Of a DNA stretch of 64,000 nucleotides, positions 42,619 to 51,205 are shown in pieces. This DNA is from Streptomyces sp. NBC_00459. GTDB taxonomy: Bacteria; Actinomycetota; Actinomycetes; Streptomycetales; Streptomycetaceae. Below the pieces are notes generated by a model, which made no database searches, was not told where the DNA came from, and saw only the letters and a program-made list of their open reading frames with translations. The stretch lies in assembly GCF_036013955.1 (NCBI RefSeq), contig NZ_CP107903.1, positions 8,432,001-8,496,000 on the forward strand, in the 5' to 3' direction. Position 1 is the first letter of the stretch. Every line of letters starts with the position of its first letter. The position numbers and the translations under genes are program-made.

Positions 42619-44085
42619 CTGCGGAACACGTCCTGATAGGTGTCGGGCAATTGCGGCATTGGCCCACCGGTCACCATGACCGTCTGGGCCCGCTGGTTGA
42701 ATGTGATGGTGGGTTTCATGAAGTCCATGTCCTTGGTCGCCAGCATGGACGTCATCCGGTCGCGGATCGCCGTCTCGGCGTCCCGCTCCTCGGTGGTGTT
42801 GGCGGTGGTGCTCGATCTCCATTCGTCGGCAGATGGCTGGGCCTCGTCGGCGGCACGGGTGTAGGCAGGGGTGGGCACCCCAGCTAGCGGATCCGTCGGG
42901 ATCCTGATCGTGCGTGGATCGACCGCAGGCGCGGTGACGGTTTCGGCAGGGGCGCCGGAAGTCGCGCCTGCGGAAGCAGCGAGTGCGGAGGGTCTCCCTG
43001 AGGACGGCGCCGAAGTGGCGGTGCGCTCGGAGGTGATGTCCACGTCCGCCCGGTCGCTCCTGCTGTAGAGAGTGACGATGCCGCCTGTGATGGCAGCGCC
43101 GACTGTCACCGTTGCGACGGCGGTGATGAGCGCCCGTCTACGGATGGGAGCAGCGGTCAAGTGCCAGGCAGGATCTTCCACGCTGGGCAGGTTCCACTCG
43201 GCGGTGAGGCAGTCGCTGACGCGCGTGGGCTCCGCCCCGGCGACGGCGCCGAGGACCTGGGTTGTCTGGCCGGCCAGCAGCCGCGCACATTCCTCTGCTG
43301 CCGCGTCGGCAATGATTCGCTCGGCAGGGCTCTTTGCGAGTGCCTTCGTGAGGGGCTCGTGCAGTTCGTCGGGGAGGCCGTCGAGATCGGGTTCCTCGGA
43401 CATGACCCGGTAGGCGATGACGTCAGGAGCTCCAGTGCCGAAGGGCAAGCGTCCCGTGGCGGCGTAGGCGACCAGCGCGCCCCAGGCGAACATGTCGCCT
43501 TCGGGGCCGGCGATACCTGTTCGGTACTGCTCGGGGCTGATCCAACCGGGGGTGCCGGTCACGACACCGGTCCGGGTCACGGAGGTGCCGTCAGCGGCAT
43601 GAGCGATGCCGAAGTCCAGGACGCGGGGGCCGGCCGGGGTGAGGATGACGTTCTGGGGTTTCACGTCCCGGTGGACGACGCCGGCAGTGTGGATGGCGGC
43701 GAGGGCCTGGGCGGTACCGGTGGCGAAGGCGTAGAGGGTGCCGCCGGTGAGCGGGCCGTGGGTGGCGAGATGCTGATCGAGGGTGAGCCCCCGGGCGTAG
43801 GTGGTGGCCAGCCAGGGGTTCTCGGCATCCGGGTCTGCTGCGAGGAGGGGTATGAGGCACGGCCCCTGCACTCGGGCTGACAGAGCGGGCCCGGAACTCA
43901 GGGTCCTCGGCCTGCGCGGGGTGAATCACCTTCACCGCGACACGCAGGCCGGCCGGATCGAGACCGGCGTGAACGGTACCCATGCCGCCCGCGCCGAGAC
44001 GGCCGATGATCCGGTAGGGGCCGACCTGGTTCGGGTCACCAGAGCGGACAGGCTGGACCCGCGTCTCTGCGCGAGCGTTGCTCAC
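42613..44085 (-). pseudogene. Ser/Thr protein kinase, N-terminal piece (frameshifted and IS-interrupted)
   Basis: The GTG at 44085 opens a Pkn-type kinase: G-loop GRLGAGGMGTVHAG and the Lys of VAVKVIH. At about 43883-43886 the frame breaks (DPEFRAR then out of frame); the next frame resumes LSARVQGPCLIPLLAADPDA and continues with HRDVKPQNVILT, DFGIA, GTPGWISPEQY, a membrane helix (ALITAVATVTVGAAITGGIV) and an external region until IS21 B interrupts it at 42613. The break fits a 3n+2-base deletion (about 14 bases by family alignment). Two lesions make this a dead gene. Confidence 0.88.
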
Positions 44086-44291
44086 AGGGTGTTCGTTCCT
44101 CTTCTGCGATGGAGCGCCATGAGACTGGACGCACGCCCGTGAACGGAGCCCCCAGCCTTAGGAACGGGATCGTATCGGCAGACTGCCGCAGCGAGTCGGG
44201 CAGTTCGCAGCTTCGTTGTCGCGAGGATGCTCCACGGAGTGGCCTGGCGGCAGAGCTATGACATGCGGGTGGGGACCAGGGTTGCGTCCAG

Positions 44292-45695
44292 GGAAGTGGT
44301 GTACGGGTTCGACCTGATCCGGGGGTTTGCTCCGGCTTCTGGCTGATGCCCGCATAGATGAACGGCCACCGGCTGATCTTCGAAGTGTCGAAGCCTCGAA
44401 GGAGATCAGCACGATGACCGCACCTGACAGTCTGCCCCTGCACGCCCTCGCCGAGGACAATCTCGCCGCGGCGAGTCCCGATCTGCTGCGCGCGATGGTC
44501 AAGACGTTCGCCGACGCACTCATGTCCGCGGAGGCCGACGCCCTCTGCAATGCCGAATACGGGCAGGTCAGCGACGAACGCGTCAACCACCGCAACGGCT
44601 ACCGCCCACGCGAGTGGGACACGAGGGCCGGCACCGTCGAACTGGCCGTCCCCAAACTGCGGCAAGGCAGTTACTTCCCGCACTGGCTCCTGGAACGCCG
44701 CCGCCGGGCCGAGCAGGCCCTGATCTCGGTGGTCGCGACCGCCTATCTGCTGGGCGTCTCCACGCGCCGGGTCGAGAAGCTCGCCGAGTCCCTCGGGGTC
44801 ACCCAGCTGTCGAAGTCCCAGGTCAGTGCGATGGCCAAGCACCTGGACGAGCAGGTCGCCGCGTTCCGCAACCGGCCGCTCGACGCCGGGCCTTATGCGT
44901 TCGTCTGGGTCGACGCACTGACCCAGAAGGTCCGCGAGGGCGGCCGGATCATCAACGTCCACGCGCTGATCGCGGTCGGCGTGAACGCCGACGGGCACCG
45001 CGAGATCCTCGGCATCGACATCGCCACCTGCGAGGACGGCGCCGGCTGGCTCGCCTTCCTGCGCTCGCTGACCGCCCGCGGCCTGTCCGGGGTTCAGCTG
45101 GTCGTCTCCGACGCGCACACCGGCCTGGTGAACGCGATCGGTGCGGTCCTGCCCGGGGCTTCGTGGCAGCGATGCCGCACGCATTACGCCCGAAATCTGC
45201 TCTGCCAGGTCCCGAAATCGGCCCAGCCGTGGGTGGCCACGCTGCTGCGGACCGTCTTCGAACAGCCCGACAGCAATGCTGTCCAGGCCCAGATGCGGCA
45301 CGTCCTGGACGCATTGGAAGCCAAGTTCCCCAAGGCCGCAGCCCACTTGGACGCCGCCCAGCACGAACTGCTGGCGTTCACCGCGTTCCCGCGCGAGATC
45401 TGGCGGCAGATCTGGTCGAACAACCCGCAGGAACGCCTGAACAAGGAGATCCGCCGCCGCACCGACGTGGTCGGGATCTTCCCCGACCGCACCGCCCTGA
45501 TCCGGCTGGTCGGCGCGGTGCTGGCCGAGCAGAACGACGAATGGACCGAAGCCCGCCGCTACATGGGACTCGACCTGCTGGCCAAGGCCCGCCTCCACCC
45601 GATCGAGTCAGAAAACGACGAGACCGCCCTGCCCACCGAACTCACCGCATAGCCTCAAAAACGAGATCACCGAGTGGCCGTCAATACACCACTCC
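44292..45695 (+). mobile_element. IS256-family insertion sequence
   Basis: About 1.4 kb. The left end GGAAGTGGTGTACGG and the right end, read on the minus strand as GGAGTGGTGTATTGACGG, form imperfect terminal inverted repeats around the single transposase gene. No clear 8-9-bp target duplication was found. It lies between the kinase start and the tRNA-Pro fragment. Confidence 0.7.
44414..45652 (+). CDS. IS256-family transposase
   Basis: 412 residues. N-terminal region with EADALCNAEYGQVSDERVNH and RNGYRPREWDTRAG, then PKLRQGSYFPHWLLERRRRA, typical of IS256. The DDE acids are in FVWVDALTQKV, LVVSDAHTGL, and WSNNPQERLNKEIRRRTDVV. CxxH-like ASWQRCRTHYARNLL is the usual family motif. GGAGATCAG lies before the ATG at 44414. 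The gene looks intact. Confidence 0.93.
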   Translation: MTAPDSLPLHALAEDNLAAASPDLLRAMVKTFADALMSAEADALCNAEYGQVSDERVNHRNGYRPREWDTRAGTVELAVPKLRQGSYFPHWLLERRRRAEQALISVVATAYLLGVSTRRVEKLAESLGVTQLSKSQVSAMAKHLDEQVAAFRNRPLDAGPYAFVWVDALTQKVREGGRIINVHALIAVGVNADGHREILGIDIATCEDGAGWLAFLRSLTARGLSGVQLVVSDAHTGLVNAIGAVLPGASWQRCRTHYARNLLCQVPKSAQPWVATLLRTVFEQPDSNAVQAQMRHVLDALEAKFPKAAAHLDAAQHELLAFTAFPREIWRQIWSNNPQERLNKEIRRRTDVVGIFPDRTALIRLVGAVLAEQNDEWTEARRYMGLDLLAKARLHPIESENDETALPTELTA

Positions 45696-45822
45696 AGCGG
45701 ACGTGACCGGGACCAGTTGGGGACCACACGGTGTGCGCGATGGCGCACGGCGGAGCCTTGGACGCACAAAACGCATCCAGATTAAGCCTGTTATATCCAG
45801 AAAATGCCCCCGACCCTCACTC

Positions 45823-45866
45823 CTGGGGGTCAAGGGGTCGCAGGTTCAAATCCTGTCGTCCCGACT
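45823..45866 (+). repeat. att site 1: 3' half of tRNA-Pro(GGG)
   Basis: 44 bp identical to 49785-49828: anticodon loop CTGGGGG, 3' anticodon stem TCAAG, T arm GCAGG-TTCAAAT-CCTGT and acceptor end GTCCCGAC. The 5' half is absent, so it is not a tRNA gene. Adjacent to a decayed integrase gene. Confidence 0.85.
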
Positions 45867-45892
45867 GAGAGTTCTACTCATAGTCGCAGATC

Positions 45893-45926
45893 AGAGCCCT
45901 ACTTCACTTCGGTGAGGCAGGGCTCT
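45893..45926 (+). terminator. Hairpin terminator behind the tRNA-Pro fragment
   Basis: 15-bp stem AGAGCCCTACTTCAC / GTGAGGCAGGGCTCT (two mismatches) with a TTCG tetraloop, then TTGATCGTTTT. The loop and T-run indicate a true terminator, probably brought along with the tRNA 3' end. Confidence 0.8.
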
Positions 45927-45979
45927 TGATCGTTTTCGGTCTGTCGTGTCACATCTGTTCACAAGCCGGGTGGATCTTC

Positions 45980-46320
45980 TCAGGCGGCAAACAGCTCCCC
46001 GAACTTGTCCGAACCGGCCTTGAGAGTCTGCGGGTCCGGGTGCACCTACACCCGCTTGGTGAAAGACAGGTTGCTGCGCACCGCCCAGGCGGAGAGCACG
46101 GTGTCCGGTACGCCGTTGTTGGCCATCTACGAGAGGCACGCGTGGCGGGCGTCAGTGAGGTCCACGTCATGCTCCCAGCGAGTACCGCATACCTCGCGGG
46201 CTGTTCGGCGATAAGCGTCAGAAGCATCACGCCAAACAACCGGTCACCCTTGGTCGTCTCGATAAACGCCTTGCGCGGGAGGCGGTCATCGGCCGGGAAG
46301 CCTGCTGCTGCGCACCACTT
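45980..46320 (-). pseudogene. Tyrosine integrase remnant with stop at the catalytic Tyr
   Basis: Minus-strand reading across frames gives KAFIETTKGDRLFGVMLLTL, then after a frame change EVCGTRWEHDVDLTDARHAC, LS-stop-MANNGVPDTVLSAWAV, RSNLSFTKRV-stop-VHPDPQ, and TLKAGSDKFGELFAA-stop at 45980. DARH is the HxxR-type box. The second TAG (46048-46046) stands where the nucleophile Tyr of TKRVYVHP belongs, the first (46130-46128) probably replaced Trp. Located next to att site 1, it is the likely former integrase of the element. Confidence 0.75.
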
Positions 46321-48406
46321 TGTCCTCACCTGCGCTGGCCAGGAACCGGCTGTCCGGATAGAACGCCAGGGTGTTCACCGAGCGGTGGTGCTTGAGATTG
46401 AACAGTGCCTGCCCGGTGTCGGCTCGCCACACGCATACGGTGCCGTCCTCGCTGCCGGTGGCGATCATGCTGCTGTCTGGACTGAAAGCCACAGCCCTCA
46501 GACCACTTCTGTGCTCGACGCGGAAGAGTGGAGTCCAATCCTCCGTCTCCCTTGTCTCAGCGGTGTGGTCTTCGCTGCACGTGACGATTTTCTGCCCGTC
46601 CGGGGAGAAGGCGACACCGAGGACGAAATCCTTGTGCGGAATCTGTGCCTTCTGCCAGCTGGTGTCTCTGTCCCAGACATACGCCTTACCGTCTGCGCAC
46701 GCCGTGAGCAGCAGGCGTCCGTCGGGGCTGAACTTCACGTCCTTGACCGCGCGGGGATGACGTAGGGTCAGAATCCGGCCCCCGGTGCTGAGATCCCAGA
46801 GGCAGGCCGTCGTATCCGCGCTCCCCGTAGCGAGGTATTTCCCGCTGTGATCGAAGTCGACCGCGTCGACGAAATGGCCGTGGGTCAGCTCCGAGACCAG
46901 TGATCCGCTCGGCATCTCCCAGATGCGTGCGCGGTTGTCCGTGCTGCCGGTCGCGAGTTTTCCACCGTCGGGGCTGAAGGTGATCGCGTTCACCATCGTG
47001 CTCCAGCCGCCGATCCGGCGCTCCCACGTCGGCTGGCCGGTGATCACGTCCCAGACCCGCACGAACTTGCGGGCGCCCGTGGCGAGAAGCCGCCCCTCCG
47101 GATGGACGGCCAGACTTACCACCCAGCGCCCGGTGTCGATCTCCGGGCGAGGCGTGACGCCAGGGGAGGGGGTCCCGAGGGGAGGCGTGGTCTGTTGAGG
47201 AGACGATGGTGCGGACGGTGGGGCGGCTTCCTCTGAGGCCCTGCCACGGTTCGCATCCCACTGCATCTGATTGATCTCCTCGACCACGGTCTCCGAGGGA
47301 GTCAAGGATCGCGGAGAAGTCAGGTCGAAGAGCCGGGCGTCGCCGCTGCGCTGGTACAGGACAGGTGTGAAGCACTCCAGGCTGTCGTCCTTGTCGGCCC
47401 GCAGCGCGATGCGGCCCGTGCGCACTGCCTCGTCGACCGGCCGGTTGGCCGCGAGGGCCTGGTAGAGGGACCGGGAGAAGAGAATGGCCGCCTTGTCGGT
47501 CACCGCGAACTGCATGGCCACCACGGCTGGCACCGTGTACTCCAACTCGGCCGCCGTGCTGGAGAACAGGTCCTGCGCGTGGGAGGTTCCTGTCTCGCAA
47601 CTGTTGAGCACGACGAGGCGCGGTGCGGGCTCGGCGATGCTGATCAGCGAGCCCAGCGCATCGGCGTGCAGCGGGTCCTCTCGGCCCTGCTCGTCGGCGA
47701 AAACGATCATCCCCTGGCGCCTGGCCTCGTCGAACCTTCCGTGACCTATGAAGTGGAGGATGTGGCAGCCGTGGAACAGCGACGCCAAGAGGTGTTGTTT
47801 GGTTTGACCGCCCACCCAGTCAAGTTGCACCATTCCCTCTTCGATGAGTGGCCTGAGCGCGGAGCTCAGGCTCTCCCGCTCGGCTTTCGCGTCGAGCGCC
47901 CCTAGCGCGCCGGGAAGGGACACCATGCCCAGGATGCGCAGCGGTGGCCGCACGCGCAGCGCCGAGACCGGTTCCAAGATATCGACGTAGCGGATGATCG
48001 GGTGACGCAGACACAGGTAGCCGCCGAGCTTTGCGTCGTGCAGCAACTCCCAGGGCAGTGCGGCCAGTTCCGGGCAGCGGATCCGGAGAACCACGCGCAG
48101 TCTCTGCTCGTGCTCACGTGCTTTCTGTCGGCTGGAAAGGTAGAGCGCTTTGATCGAACCCTGAAACACGGAGTCGAACAGGGTGTCACCCACCTGACGA
48201 GCGGGCGCTTCCAGTTGGGTCCCCATGCCTCGTGAGCGTGTGGCGGACCCCAGCACCGCAGCCTGCAGCGAGGGTAGAGTGTTCAACAGTTCATACGCGT
48301 CCATTTTGGTGATGGCGCGGTCCTCGCCGCACGGCGAGGACACCTCGATGCGATAGCCGCCGGGAGCCTCGCTCAATTCGAGCACGAAATCGAACTCGTT
48401 CGCCAT
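46286..48406 (-). CDS. CHAT-family caspase-like peptidase fused to a seven-blade WD40 propeller
   Basis: 706 residues. CHAT domain about 60-370: PWELLHDAKLGGYLCLRHPI, then the catalytic pair His222 in HILHFIGHGRFD and Cys270 in LVVLNSCETGTSHAQD, and AVVAMQFAVTDKAAILFSRS. A Pro/Ser linker (about 385-410) leads to seven WD40 repeats (for example VNAITFSPDGGKLATGSTDN, VKDVKFSPDGRLLLTACADG, LRAVAFSPDSSMIATGSEDG). CHAT peptidases serve as effectors in bacterial conflict and abortive-infection systems; the propeller would sense or bind a partner. Both catalytic residues are present. Gene 24 bp downstream of a membrane protein gene, same operon; the 3' end runs into the decayed integrase. Confidence 0.92.
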   Translation of the reverse strand: MANEFDFVLELSEAPGGYRIEVSSPCGEDRAITKMDAYELLNTLPSLQAAVLGSATRSRGMGTQLEAPARQVGDTLFDSVFQGSIKALYLSSRQKAREHEQRLRVVLRIRCPELAALPWELLHDAKLGGYLCLRHPIIRYVDILEPVSALRVRPPLRILGMVSLPGALGALDAKAERESLSSALRPLIEEGMVQLDWVGGQTKQHLLASLFHGCHILHFIGHGRFDEARRQGMIVFADEQGREDPLHADALGSLISIAEPAPRLVVLNSCETGTSHAQDLFSSTAAELEYTVPAVVAMQFAVTDKAAILFSRSLYQALAANRPVDEAVRTGRIALRADKDDSLECFTPVLYQRSGDARLFDLTSPRSLTPSETVVEEINQMQWDANRGRASEEAAPPSAPSSPQQTTPPLGTPSPGVTPRPEIDTGRWVVSLAVHPEGRLLATGARKFVRVWDVITGQPTWERRIGGWSTMVNAITFSPDGGKLATGSTDNRARIWEMPSGSLVSELTHGHFVDAVDFDHSGKYLATGSADTTACLWDLSTGGRILTLRHPRAVKDVKFSPDGRLLLTACADGKAYVWDRDTSWQKAQIPHKDFVLGVAFSPDGQKIVTCSEDHTAETRETEDWTPLFRVEHRSGLRAVAFSPDSSMIATGSEDGTVCVWRADTGQALFNLKHHRSVNTLAFYPDSRFLASAGEDKVVRSSRLPGR

Positions 48407-48430
48407 GACTCCCTTCTTTCCACGGCCGCG

Positions 48431-49135
48431 TCAATACCCCGCAGCGGCGGTGTGTGAGGGTGTCGCGGGGGTGGCATCCGTGTCACCTACGGGCTGCGAC
48501 GGGTCTCCGAGCCAGGTTTGAAATTCGGAGAAATGCTGTGGATCCGAGAGCTGGGCCACGACGATGATGTTGAAACGCCGGTCCGTGTACATGGCCCCGG
48601 TGGTACTTCCGTTCACGTAGCAGGCCATCTCGCCGACCGTGACGGACTGGTCGTCGAGAAAATATTCCTGTTTACTGCCCTTTGTGTAGTCGGCCTGGCT
48701 GGTGCATTCCGTTCCGGGGAGGTCGGAGGACCCGACTTGCCTTATCCAGTAGGCCTGCATGGAATTCACGTCGGGGAACAAGATGTACCAGACCCCGTCC
48801 GGGATGGTGCCCGACGTGCTGCAGTTGGCTTCCACGGCTCCTTTGGGGGCTTCGGCGGCTTCCGTGCAGCTCATTTCGGATTTGACGCCGGGCGGAATGT
48901 GGGATTTGAGCTCGTCCAGCGAGGGGGTCTCGTGCTTTGTCGACCCTGTCTCGGTTGACACCCCCCACATTCCGCCGGCCAGCAATAGCACGCCGAGAAT
49001 GGCGAGAACGATGCGTGGTACCCGATGCATCTTCGGAATGGTCATCAAGCGCCGGGAGATGCCGCTGCCGACCAGGGCGAGCGCCAGGAGAACAACACCT
49101 ATGGCGATGAGGATGATCTCGACGACTAGTGGCAT
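48431..49135 (-). CDS. Two-TM membrane protein of the CHAT-WD40 cassette
   Basis: 234 residues from the ATG at 49135 (AAGGAG upstream). Membrane helices at about 2-24 (PLVVEIILIAIGVVLLALAL) and 40-60 (PRIVLAILGVLLLAGGMWGV), then an extracytoplasmic domain of about 160 residues with four Cys (EMSCTEA, EANCSTS, GTECTSQ, EMACYVN), possibly two disulphides, and a Pro/Thr-rich end. No known family. Position directly before the CHAT-WD40 gene suggests a sensor or membrane anchor for the system. Confidence 0.75.
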   Translation of the reverse strand: MPLVVEIILIAIGVVLLALALVGSGISRRLMTIPKMHRVPRIVLAILGVLLLAGGMWGVSTETGSTKHETPSLDELKSHIPPGVKSEMSCTEAAEAPKGAVEANCSTSGTIPDGVWYILFPDVNSMQAYWIRQVGSSDLPGTECTSQADYTKGSKQEYFLDDQSVTVGEMACYVNGSTTGAMYTDRRFNIIVVAQLSDPQHFSEFQTWLGDPSQPVGDTDATPATPSHTAAAGY

Positions 49136-49276
49136 CGCTGAACTCCTTGGGGGAGAAACCGCATCCAGTGCGGCTGAAGTCCGCCGGCCTGCCCTCGCTG
49201 TGGCATACATGCCCGAGGGATAAGAGAACCGTCAACTATCTAGCGATATCCGATATTTCGTGCTAATCCATAGTTT
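49136..49276. promoter_or_regulatory. Divergent promoter region of the CHAT/Trypco1 cassette
   Basis: 141 bp between the divergent starts. The part at 49230-49280 is strikingly AT-rich for this genome (ACTATCTAGCGATATCCGAT, CTAATCCATAGTTTATG). No Shine-Dalgarno precedes the rightward ATG, so the rightward transcript may be leaderless. Exact -10/-35 elements could not be fixed. Confidence 0.45.
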
Positions 49277-49597
49277 ATGACCATCATGGAGTTTCCGCTA
49301 GAGGATGGCAGCGCCGTGCTCGTCAGGGTCTCCGACGAGCGGGCGCCCAGCTCCGTCCTGACCCGGGGTGGGTCGACATCCGCGGTGATCGAGAGGGCCG
49401 AGGGCACGTTCGAGTCGGTCATGCACGCCGTGCGGGCAGTGACCCGCGGAGTGGCTTCGCACGTGGAGGACTTGGTGCAGCGGCCCGACGTGCTCGTCGT
49501 GGAGTTCGGTGTCGAGCTGAGCGCGTCGGCGGGGGCGGTTGTCACGGCAGCCGGAGCCTCGGCTCAGCTGAAAGTCAGCTTGACGTGGAACAAGTAG
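49277..49597 (+). CDS. Trypco1 (CU044_2847-type) protein
   Basis: 106 residues, one small beta-rich domain. The second half, VLVVEFGVELSASAGAVVTA followed by AGASAQLKVSLTW, is the hallmark of the trypsin-co-occurring domain 1 family, and the first half (MEFPLEDGSAVLVRVSDE) fits too. These proteins are found beside trypsin-like or caspase-like peptidases in predicted conflict systems and may be adaptors or substrates. Divergent from the CHAT-WD40 operon. Start at 49277 or the second ATG at 49286; neither has a Shine-Dalgarno. Confidence 0.75.
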   Translation: MTIMEFPLEDGSAVLVRVSDERAPSSVLTRGGSTSAVIERAEGTFESVMHAVRAVTRGVASHVEDLVQRPDVLVVEFGVELSASAGAVVTAAGASAQLKVSLTWNK

Positions 49598-49784
49598 TCC
49601 CGGGCCGCCGGTGCGGTGGGCCTGTCGGGTCGCCTCCGAGTCCCGTCCCCTGGATGCCAGGCTTAAGCCTGCGCGGGCCAACGATCGGCCAGACCGGCGC
49701 CCGCGCGGTCGGCGTGAGTGCCTGGCATCCGCACCGTAGGCAGTGCCGGTCACCAGCGTTCGGGTCGCAGACGCGCGCACTTGA

Positions 49785-49828
49785 CTGGGGGTCAAGGGGT
49801 CGCAGGTTCAAATCCTGTCGTCCCGACT
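49785..49828 (+). repeat. att site 2: 3' half of tRNA-Pro(GGG)
   Basis: Identical 44 bp to 45823-45866. Here the match to tRNA-Pro extends a few bases further left (GCGCACTTGA gives the full anticodon stem), but no D arm or 5' acceptor strand is present. Marks the right border of the integrated segment. Confidence 0.85.
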
Positions 49829-49841
49829 TGAGGAGTCGGAA

Positions 49842-49883
49842 GCCGGAGGCCGTTTTTCCAGCAATGGGAAAACGGCCTCCGGC
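49842..49883 (+). terminator. Hairpin terminator behind att site 2
   Basis: Long inverted repeat GCCGGAGGCCGTTTT...AAAACGGCCTCCGGC (15 bp) around TCCAGCAATGGG. It has T- and A-runs in the stem, so it can work in both directions, ending the former tRNA and the convergent GH43 gene. Confidence 0.8.
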
Positions 49884-49900
49884 GTTTCCGTACAGCGCTG

Positions 49901-50932
49901 TCAGTCGCCGCCGTCGAGGTCGGCACGCCGGCGGAGCACCCGCAGCTCGTCGTCGGCGAACTCCATCTCGTACAGCTTGCCCCGCGCGTTCTCGAAGGGG
50001 CGGTGGAGGACCATCATCAGCCGGCCGTCGAACGTGTGGAAGAGCATGCCGTGACCGCTGTCGTCGCGGACCAGCGGCCGGTGCTGCCGCCACGGACCGG
50101 TGAGGGAGCCGGACTCCGAGGTGGCGTACGTCTGTACGTAACCGCCGCTGATGGCCCCGTCACGGCCGACGACGTTCTTCTCGTACGTCGACCACAGCAT
50201 GAGCAGTGACCCGTCAGGGGTGCGGTGCAGCTGGGGGCCGTCGGTGACGTAGGGCGGGAGCTGGTTCGGCAGACCGCCGGGGATCTCCTCGGCGAGCCAG
50301 GACGCGTCCGAACCCTTGAACAGAAAGACCGGATCCCCGATCGTCCGGGACAGGTCCGGGGCCAGCCGGACCGCTTCCATGGTTCCGTCGATGGTCTGCA
50401 GCCACTCGTGGGCGTACACCATCCACGGCTGTCCGGACGGGTCGACGTAGAGCGTGCCGTCGAGGGTCATGAGGTTCTCGGGCGGAGTGGGGCGCGCGGG
50501 GTCGACGACGGTGAACGGGCCCAGCAGCGAGGGGGAGACGGCAGTGATCGTGCCGCGCATGTAGGCGGGGATCTGGAACGGTGTACCCCACTGGTTGGGC
50601 GGAGGTACCGGCAGCGGCCTGCTCTCGTTGTGCAGCGTGGTGAACAGGTAGTACCTGCCGTCCCATTCGTGCACCTCCGGCGCCCAGCAGCCGTCGGTCG
50701 CCCACATGTCCCTCTGCTCGGCGGCCAGGAAGACCACCACGGGGCGCGTCCAGTCGCGCAGGTCGTGACTGCGGTAGACCATCGTGCCGGTGCCGTCCAC
50801 GCCCGATACGGACGGGTTGTTGGACGTGTAGAGGTAGTAGGTGCGGGTCCTCTCGTCGGCGACGACGAACGGATCGTGCAGCGGCATGTCGGGAAGCCGC
50901 ATCGGGTCGGTGTCGGAGTCGGTGTCAGCCAC
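49901..50932 (-). CDS. Glycoside hydrolase family 43-like protein
   Basis: 343 residues, five-bladed propeller features of GH43: MPLHDPFVVADERTRTYYLY with the catalytic base Asp, DGCWAPEVHEWDGRYYLFTT, LDGTLYVDPSGQPWMVYAHE, LAEEIPGGLPNQLPPYVTDG as likely acid region, and a closing FHTFDGRLMMVLHRP. Substrates of the family are arabinans, xylans and related glycans. No signal peptide is visible, so it is probably cytoplasmic. It is monocistronic; the right neighbour is a divergent ABC exporter. Confidence 0.85.
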   Translation of the reverse strand: MADTDSDTDPMRLPDMPLHDPFVVADERTRTYYLYTSNNPSVSGVDGTGTMVYRSHDLRDWTRPVVVFLAAEQRDMWATDGCWAPEVHEWDGRYYLFTTLHNESRPLPVPPPNQWGTPFQIPAYMRGTITAVSPSLLGPFTVVDPARPTPPENLMTLDGTLYVDPSGQPWMVYAHEWLQTIDGTMEAVRLAPDLSRTIGDPVFLFKGSDASWLAEEIPGGLPNQLPPYVTDGPQLHRTPDGSLLMLWSTYEKNVVGRDGAISGGYVQTYATSESGSLTGPWRQHRPLVRDDSGHGMLFHTFDGRLMMVLHRPFENARGKLYEMEFADDELRVLRRRADLDGGD

Positions 50933-51205
50933 GGTCGAAGGATAAACGCGCCTGTCCGGCCCGGGTCCGTACTCGCGTTCGCACCCGACCAGGCCGGGCT
51001 CGTATCCGTGTTCGGGCCTGCCGTTGGCCGAGAAAAACGCTTGGACCGCGCGGGCGCCGAGCGGGACACTGGCACTTCTGGCCTGCCCGTACTCGTCCTT
51101 CGGCGCCGCCGCGAACTTCGCGGGGGCTGCGTCGTCGTGCCCGGCTGTCGGGACGACCCCGGCGACAGCCTGTGGCGGGCCACCCTACGACGACACAGGG
51201 TGGGA

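Noticed and set aside
49760..49828. Functional tRNA-Pro gene
   Set aside because: The anticodon stem and 3' half are good, but the D arm and the 5' acceptor strand (expected CGGGAC) are missing.
50225..51205. 5' extension of the ABC exporter frame by over 300 codons
   Set aside because: It is antisense to the GH43 gene and lacks membrane or known domains; the exporter starts normally at 51206.
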